Positions 58,796-64,000 of a stretch of DNA of 64,000 bases are shown here, in pieces. The position numbers and the translations under genes were made by a program. The DNA is from Orobanche coerulescens (taxonomy: Eukaryota > Streptophyta > Magnoliopsida > Lamiales > Orobanchaceae). Every line of letters starts with the position of its first letter. The first letter of the stretch is position 1. The stretch is taken from contig CM065804.1 in the NCBI GenBank assembly GCA_033398695.1, forward strand, positions 40,439,501 through 40,503,500. Direction: 5' to 3'. The notes beneath the pieces were generated by a model, which saw only the letters and a list, made by a program, of their open reading frames with translations, was not told the origin of the DNA and did no database searches.

Positions 58796-58810
58796 AATAA
58801 GATTTGATGG

Positions 58811-60295
58811 TCAATTCCTCCCTCCTATCGACATAGGAAAATTTATAACTTCTAGATTTTCCACAATTCTTTCTCCACTCGGAAGACTCATAACATAAGG
58901 TTCACAATCATGAAAACACGAGATTTTCAAACGATTAACACAGTCCAATGATATGAAAGAATGTGTAGCTCCTGAATCGAATAAGACACTAACTGGTTGC
59001 GAAAGAATATGAATCGTACGTAATGCAATAGCAGTGTTCTGATCATCTGACCTCCTCATCTCATAAAGGCGTGTAGGAACGGAACCAGCATTGGATGCTT
59101 CTCTTTTTCCAAGATTCTGTTGTTGTAGACCACTCCGTTGTGTCAGGTACACACTCGTCTCTTTCGGGACTTGCAATGAAGTATGAGCTCTAAACGATCT
59201 AGTCACGTTCCCGTAAAATGTCGCACGATGCCCTTCTTGCCCACATTCAAAACAGGTCACAGAAGGAGCGGAGCAATCACGCCGAACATGCCGTGGTCGT
59301 CCACAGTTATAACACTTCTTCGCTGCATCTGTAACCGTCGATGCCGTTCTGAACTTATTTCCGCCTCGGGAAGGATACGGAGGCCTCTTGGATGAATGGA
59401 ATGAGGACTGGACCTTGCGGGGCCCACTACTCTTGCTCTCAGTAAAGTTGCCAGACACTCTCTCCTTCTTCAATTCCGCAAATTTCTCCACTTCTATCTC
59501 TTTCATCTCATAAGCCAGGGCTTTATTATGATACTGTCAGAGAGTAGTACATTCGAATCCTGACATATATCGTTGGATCTCAGGCTTCATTCTCATGTCG
59601 AAGTCAAAAATCTTTTCTGCCTCAGTTCTGACCAGATGTCGCACAAAGGTCAGCTGGTGATTAAAAGTCTTAATCATATCTGTCACAGATGCCTCCATAT
59701 TTTGTGGTGAGAAAAACTCTCGGACTTTAGCCTCTCTAACTGGACGCGAAAAATATTGTGCTTCCATCATTAATTTGAATTCTATCCAGTCAGCATTATG
59801 ATCCTCCGGTCGAATGGCTTCCCACCAGTCGAAAGCTTCCCCAGTCAGAAAATACTGAGGGATCGGAACTTTTCGGTCATTGGGACAAATAATTACCGCA
59901 GATACCTTCTCCATTTCTTTCAGCTAGTGGTCCCATGTAGGCATCTCTGAAGAACCTTCAAATTTTGGTGGGTGTAATTTGATCACTTCTGAAAGCCACG
60001 TGTCCCCTCAATTTACTTCGTCACGCTGTTAGCCCATCGTCATTTGCATGCAGTCAACCACCTGAGTAAATTGGGTCATCTGAGTGATCACTTGCTGGAG
60101 CACTTCAGGCATGTTAAGATTTGCATCTGCCTCCACAGTTCGTGCTCGGTCATTATTAACTGATTCCTGTTGTTCGCAAGAACTGAAATCAGCTTGATTA
60201 GACAACGAATTCGGGACAGATGATGAATCTTCCCATCTAACATTGCCACGTCCGCGTCCACGACCGCGTCCGCGTCCACGTCCTCCTCTCAACAT
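58811..60295 (-). pseudogene. Gag and protease active site of the chromovirus
   Basis: In-frame from MLRGGRGRGRGRGRGRG at 60295. Pieces: 60029-60295 (RG-rich N-terminus, ITQMTQFTQVVDCM), 59537-59914 (gag domain: YFLTGEAFDWWEAIRPE, KFDFDMRMKPEI-like end) and 58811-59506 (two zinc knuckles CYNCGRPRHVRRDC and CFECGQEGHRATFY, then the protease site VLFDSGATHSFIS). The second knuckle ends in tyrosine instead of the last cysteine. Single stops separate the pieces. Confidence 0.85.
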
Positions 60296-60518
60296 ACTGT
60301 AAACACAAATATTCAATACCCAGAGCAAAATCTCCTAAAATTTTGTCAATATCCACAAAATGCGCAAAAATTAAAATGATAGTATCTAAGATTAGGAAAC
60401 TTACAACCACGATTCACATGATGACGCTGGCTATACAGTGATGTCATGATCAACTGACAAATCAAACGACATAAACAGACCCAACTAAACCTAACTGCCA
60501 AGATATCCATAAATCTTA

Positions 60519-60530
60519 GCTCTGATACCA
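60519..60530 (-). other. Primer binding site of the chromovirus
   Basis: Minus strand TGGTATCAGAGC, five bases from the inner edge of the 5' LTR; tRNA-Met type. Confidence 0.9.
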
Positions 60531-60535
60531 TATTA

Positions 60536-61556
60536 TGTAACACCCCGATATATTCGGAATAATTACAGCGCCGTAAACATTTTATATAAGAATTTACAAG
60601 GCTAAATTAAAAGAAATACTGATAAGTACGAATAATACCACCAATAGTTATGTAATTTAGTAACCGGTTTAATAATCCAAAACAACCCATTTAATACAAA
60701 ATTCACAAATCATCATAAAGAACACAGTTACTCGAGTACTTAACACAAAACCAGAATACCAAAACAATTCAGACGGATAACATCACTGTGCCCATTCGTC
60801 ATCATGCTGACACTATGGTTGCTTCCCCGCTCCTCGACTACCTGAACATTAAACAAATGTCCATCCCCGCAGGGGTTAGCAAAATGATGCTAGTACAAGA
60901 CAAGTACCATAATTATATAAAATCATATATGCAACAACAATGCATTGCAAAAACACAAAACACGGACTTTCTCTACCAGAATCCAACGATGCGAATCCGC
61001 ATGATTCCATTAACACAACACAGGGTAATCCAATGATCTAGCGCCCTCAGCATAGATCCCAAGATGATCCCGTCGGACCAAAACGAGGTGGAAAACCCAT
61101 ACAATGATCCAGCACCCTAAGTATAGATCCCAAGATGATCCCGTCGGACCAATACGAGGTGAAAAACTGATCCAGCGCCCTCAGTATAGATCACACGATC
61201 CCATTAGATCAATAAAACATATACAATACAACTATGCATACATATATGCAAATCAATATGTTCATCAGCATGAACAACATATGAATCAATAACATGAACG
61301 ACATTATGACAAATCAACTTGGACTACCTCATGTTCAACAACATGAATGACAATATGCAAGATCAAAATCATCAACATAAACCAAAATCAATTTAAGATA
61401 CTTGCCTCAGAATTGATGACAAGGATCGATACTCCCAATAACCTTCAACCCGCTCGAAGAACTCTGACTCAACCAATTCACAATATCCGAATCTTAATTA
61501 TACAATAACACCAATATATCTAACGGTTACGGATAATTGCTTCTAAATATTATACG
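60536..61556 (-). repeat. 5' LTR of the chromovirus, inner part
   Basis: 1021 bp in view, matching 53560-54610 of the 3' LTR. Starts TGTAACACCCCGATA on the plus strand. Interrupted after attatacg by a copia LTR at 61557. Contains the diverged 60-bp repeats at 61035-61195. Confidence 0.85.
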
Positions 61557-63044
61557 TGTTGGAAAGTAAAACGCAGCTGAAGCGAAGTTTGGGAAAGATG
61601 ATAATCGCGTTTTACGCATCTACGAGCATAAGATCTATTTAGGCATGCTAATTAATTAATTACTATGACTAATAAGCAATTTAAATATTATTTATTATTT
61701 ATTAATTAAATATGTTGATAATTAAAATATCCTAATCTAGATCCAAGATCATAGGATATTACCTTTTGAAGAGTATTGGTTACTTCCGTCTTGATCGCCT
61801 TGTATTTCTACCTTTAGATCTTCTAGAGTATGATCCGCCTTGAACCGGACGTTGTGTGGGCAACGAGCTACCGGATATTTCTTGGACAACCTTTGGATCG
61901 GACGATTTGTATCCCTCACAACTCTCGATTATCTTTTCTTCAAGTTATTCCGATATGTAGCAAGAATAAAAGTGTTCTCTCAGTTGTGGAATCAAAGACA
62001 CAAGTCAAGATCCACAATTAAACACTTAGAAGAAAAATTGAAACTCCTTGTGTATGAAAGTGATGAAAATCGGCCAACACCCAAGATGTCCTATTTATAG
62101 GCTCTTGGACTACTACTAGGGATCTAAAGGAGGATTATGGAACGACTCCCTAATAAATTCATCTTACCTTATTAGGACTCTTCCTAATATAATAAATTTA
62201 TTAATATCAACTTAGTCCACTAAAAAGTTGATATTGCACTTCCTACCAAAATCCCAAATTACAAAATTGGGCTCCTTATTAAATATATTATTTTACATGT
62301 TTAAGATATCGAATGCCCATTAATTAATTATAAGTTACTGACACCTTTAATTAATTAATATCTTATCCAAGAGTAGTACCACTCGAACCTTATTATTATA
62401 TCGGAATTAAATCCACCTGCAGGGTTTAATATAATAATCATTATCGAGCTCCTCAAGGGGACATCATCAACCCGCACGAGTCGGGATACGATTTATAGTA
62501 ATAATAATAACTGTCGTATAAACAATATTATTGCCCAAGATACAAGGCTTATTGAGTCGATTATTTCGACTCTCACCTATCGTAAATCAAAGCAATAATT
62601 ATTATAAATACACAATTAAATATTATATACTTAGAATTAAGAAATAATAATTATCCGAGATTTACGTTCTTCTTACAGTCAGTACAGAAGACACTATCTC
62701 ACCTCGATCCAATTCAACGTATGCAAATACGCTAATATATGCTAATAGTCAAGACCAACTATTCTCAAGCATACACTACAACATTTTATATAATTTGTCT
62801 AATAATTATATAGGTTGTGAACTATTATATTATTTTATAAGGCACCGATAATGTGATCTTCCGTGTGACACCAACACACCATATTATCTACAATATAAAA
62901 TAATTAGACATTTCATTTGCATAACCATAACGTGAATAAATATGCAAAACATGTGATTAAATGTAATTAATATCCTCATAGGTAGTAACAGGGAAATTAA
63001 GTAATACAAGCATAAAGTATGCTTTGCAGTATACAATCCTAACA
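61557..63044 (-). repeat. 3' LTR of copia element 2
   Basis: 1488 bp; minus strand starts TGTTAGGATTGTATACTGC and ends CTTTCCAACA. The preceding minus-strand AATAGGAGAT (63045-63054) is the polypurine tract. No gene within it; AT-rich. Confidence 0.85.
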
Positions 63045-63120
63045 ATCTCCTATTTATACTCAAAGCATGCTTTTAAGTATACTACTCTATTACATAGTCT
63101 CTCATTTCTCCCACTTATAC

Positions 63121-63960
63121 TCAAAGCAATGCTGCCATACACCGTAATCCCATTCCTTCCACATGCCTTTCAAAAACTTTTGAAGGTAGGCCTTTCGTGA
63201 AAGGGTCAGCAAGATTATCTTCCGATGCAACCCTGGCTACAACTACGTCTCCTTCCTTTACGAAGTGTCGTATGATGTGGTACTTGCGGTTGATATGTTT
63301 ACTTGCCTGATGGGCTCGTGGTTCCCTTGAATTTGCGACTGCACCAGTATTATCACAATAAAGTGTAATACCCTCTGGCAAATCGGGAATCACATCTAAG
63401 TCCTGCAGGAAGTACTTGAGCCACACTGCCTCCTTGGCTGCCTCAGAGGCTGCCACGTACTCGGCTTCCATGGTAGAGTCCGAGATGCATTTCTGCTTCA
63501 CACTCCTCCAACTAATGGCTCCACCTCCCAGGCTAAACACATAACCCGAAGTAGACTTGGACTTTTCTTTGTCCGATGAAAAATATGAGTCAGTGTCACC
63601 CACCGGAAACAGGTCGTCTGATTGATATACAAGCATGTACTCCCTAGTCCTTCTCAGGTACTTGAGTATGTGCTTGCGACAATCCAGTGTCACAGTCTGA
63701 GTTTTGGCCCGATATCTAGCAGCCATGCCCACGGCATGACAGATATCTGGTCTAGTGCAAAGCATAGCATACATGAGACTTCCCACAGCAGATGCATAAG
63801 GGACCATCTTCATGTCATCTATCTCCTTTTGTGTCTTAGGACACATGTTCTTAGATAGTTGAATTCCATGCCTGTAAGGTAGAAAACCTTTCTTGGAATT
63901 CTCCATGCTAAATCGCTTCAGCACTGTATCGATATAGGATGCCTGGGATAAGCACAACAT
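63121..63960 (-). CDS. Copia element 2 RT end and RNase H (partial)
   Basis: 279-residue ORF, open to its natural end. Contains [50 protein letters not shown], the RNase H segment with SGYVFSLGGGAISWRS, MEAEYVAASEAAKEAVW, LYCDNTGAVANSREPR, KHINRKYHIIRHFV and the C-terminal LADPFTKGLPSKVFERHVEGMG. The RNase H aspartate motif reads GDTDSYFSS. The frame runs on to the window edge towards the RT palm. No stop is seen in the part in view. Confidence 0.85.
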   Translation of the reverse strand: MLCLSQASYIDTVLKRFSMENSKKGFLPYRHGIQLSKNMCPKTQKEIDDMKMVPYASAVGSLMYAMLCTRPDICHAVGMAARYRAKTQTVTLDCRKHILKYLRRTREYMLVYQSDDLFPVGDTDSYFSSDKEKSKSTSGYVFSLGGGAISWRSVKQKCISDSTMEAEYVAASEAAKEAVWLKYFLQDLDVIPDLPEGITLYCDNTGAVANSREPRAHQASKHINRKYHIIRHFVKEGDVVVARVASEDNLADPFTKGLPSKVFERHVEGMGLRCMAALL

Positions 63961-64000
63961 CCTTTTCTTCCGATCACGAAAGATCCTGATTCCAAGGATA
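63961..64000 (-). CDS. RT segment of copia element 2 continuing off the window
   Basis: The same minus-strand frame stays open upstream of the first methionine (residues IRIFRDRKKR), matching the RT thumb region of copia pol. Cut by the window edge. Confidence 0.6.

Larger units (their letters stand above)
53560..61556 (-). mobile_element. Tekay-like chromovirus (Ty3/gypsy)
   Basis: Minus-strand element with 3' LTR 53560-55606, internal region 55607-60535 and 5' LTR from 60536, itself interrupted at 61556 by a copia element. It has a tRNA-Met primer site, gag with two CCHC knuckles, protease, RT, RNase H, integrase and a C-terminal chromodomain. The gag-to-RNase H frame is broken by stops only; one frame change precedes the integrase core. 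Confidence 0.9.
36742..64000 (-). mobile_element. PIF/Harbinger element heavily nested with other elements; right end outside window
   Basis: The left terminus is GGGGGGGTTTGGTTCATGG at 36742, preceded by the target trinucleotide TTA (36739-36741), typical of PIF/Harbinger. Inside, on the minus strand, are a Myb/SANT-like gene (split between 37191-37307 and 50264-51071) and a DDE transposase (split between 51270-51609 and 53486-53559, its N-terminal half beyond the nested chromovirus and outside the window). Only about 3 kb of the span is the element itself; the rest is later insertions. Confidence 0.7.
61557..64000 (-). mobile_element. Ty1/copia element 2, 5' part outside window
   Basis: Minus-strand copia with 3' LTR 61557-63044, polypurine tract and the end of pol; RT palm, integrase, gag and 5' LTR lie right of base 64000. 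It is inserted into the 5' LTR of the chromovirus, so it is younger than that element. Confidence 0.85.

Overview
The window looks like nuclear DNA from a flowering plant, most likely a eudicot, in a repeat-dense intergenic or heterochromatic region. The evidence is the content: plant-type Ty3/gypsy chromovirus and Athila/Tat elements, several Ty1/copia elements, two PIF/Harbinger elements with Myb-like accessory genes, a CACTA terminus and a tRNA-derived SINE. I found no convincing intact host gene, rRNA, tRNA or CRISPR. The species cannot be named from this sequence alone.

Layout. (1) 1-5881: minus-strand Ty3/gypsy element cut by the window edge, with its 5' LTR at 3915-5881, inserted into the next block. 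(2) 5882-21328: tandem array LTR(partial)-internal-LTR-internal-LTR of a gag-only Ty3/gypsy element. Its ~3.74 kb LTRs carry 78-bp and 36-bp tandem arrays. It sits in (3) 21329-22403, the terminal part of a CACTA transposon ending TACTAGTG. (4) 22407-23592: remnant of a Pong-like PIF/Harbinger element with a Myb-like ORF1. (5) 23593-31773: AT-rich sequence with no recognised gene apart from a weak B3-like fragment. (6) 31774-36011: complete gag-only copia element with two LTRs. (7) 36012-36741: unassigned. (8) 36742 to the right edge: one PIF/Harbinger element that became the target of a nest of insertions.

The nest in block 8. A complete Athila/Tat-type gypsy element (37308-50263, TSD gtaac) splits the Harbinger Myb/SANT gene. 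It carries a SINE in its 3' LTR and a truncated copia in its integrase. A solo copia LTR (51615-53480, TSD gttgg) splits the Harbinger transposase. A Tekay-like chromovirus (53560 onward) splits the same transposase further upstream. A second copia (61557-64000+) splits the 5' LTR of that chromovirus.

How the parts work together. Autonomous elements supply reverse transcriptase and integrase. The two gag-only elements have LTRs, primer binding site and polypurine tract but no polymerase, so they would have to be mobilised in trans. Most coding regions are broken by stop codons, many of the kind expected from C-to-T change, so nearly all entries are pseudogenes. The exceptions are the uninterrupted copia RT-RNaseH ORF at 41671-43263, the partial copia ORF at 63121-63960 and the Pong-like ORF1 exon at 22722-23291.
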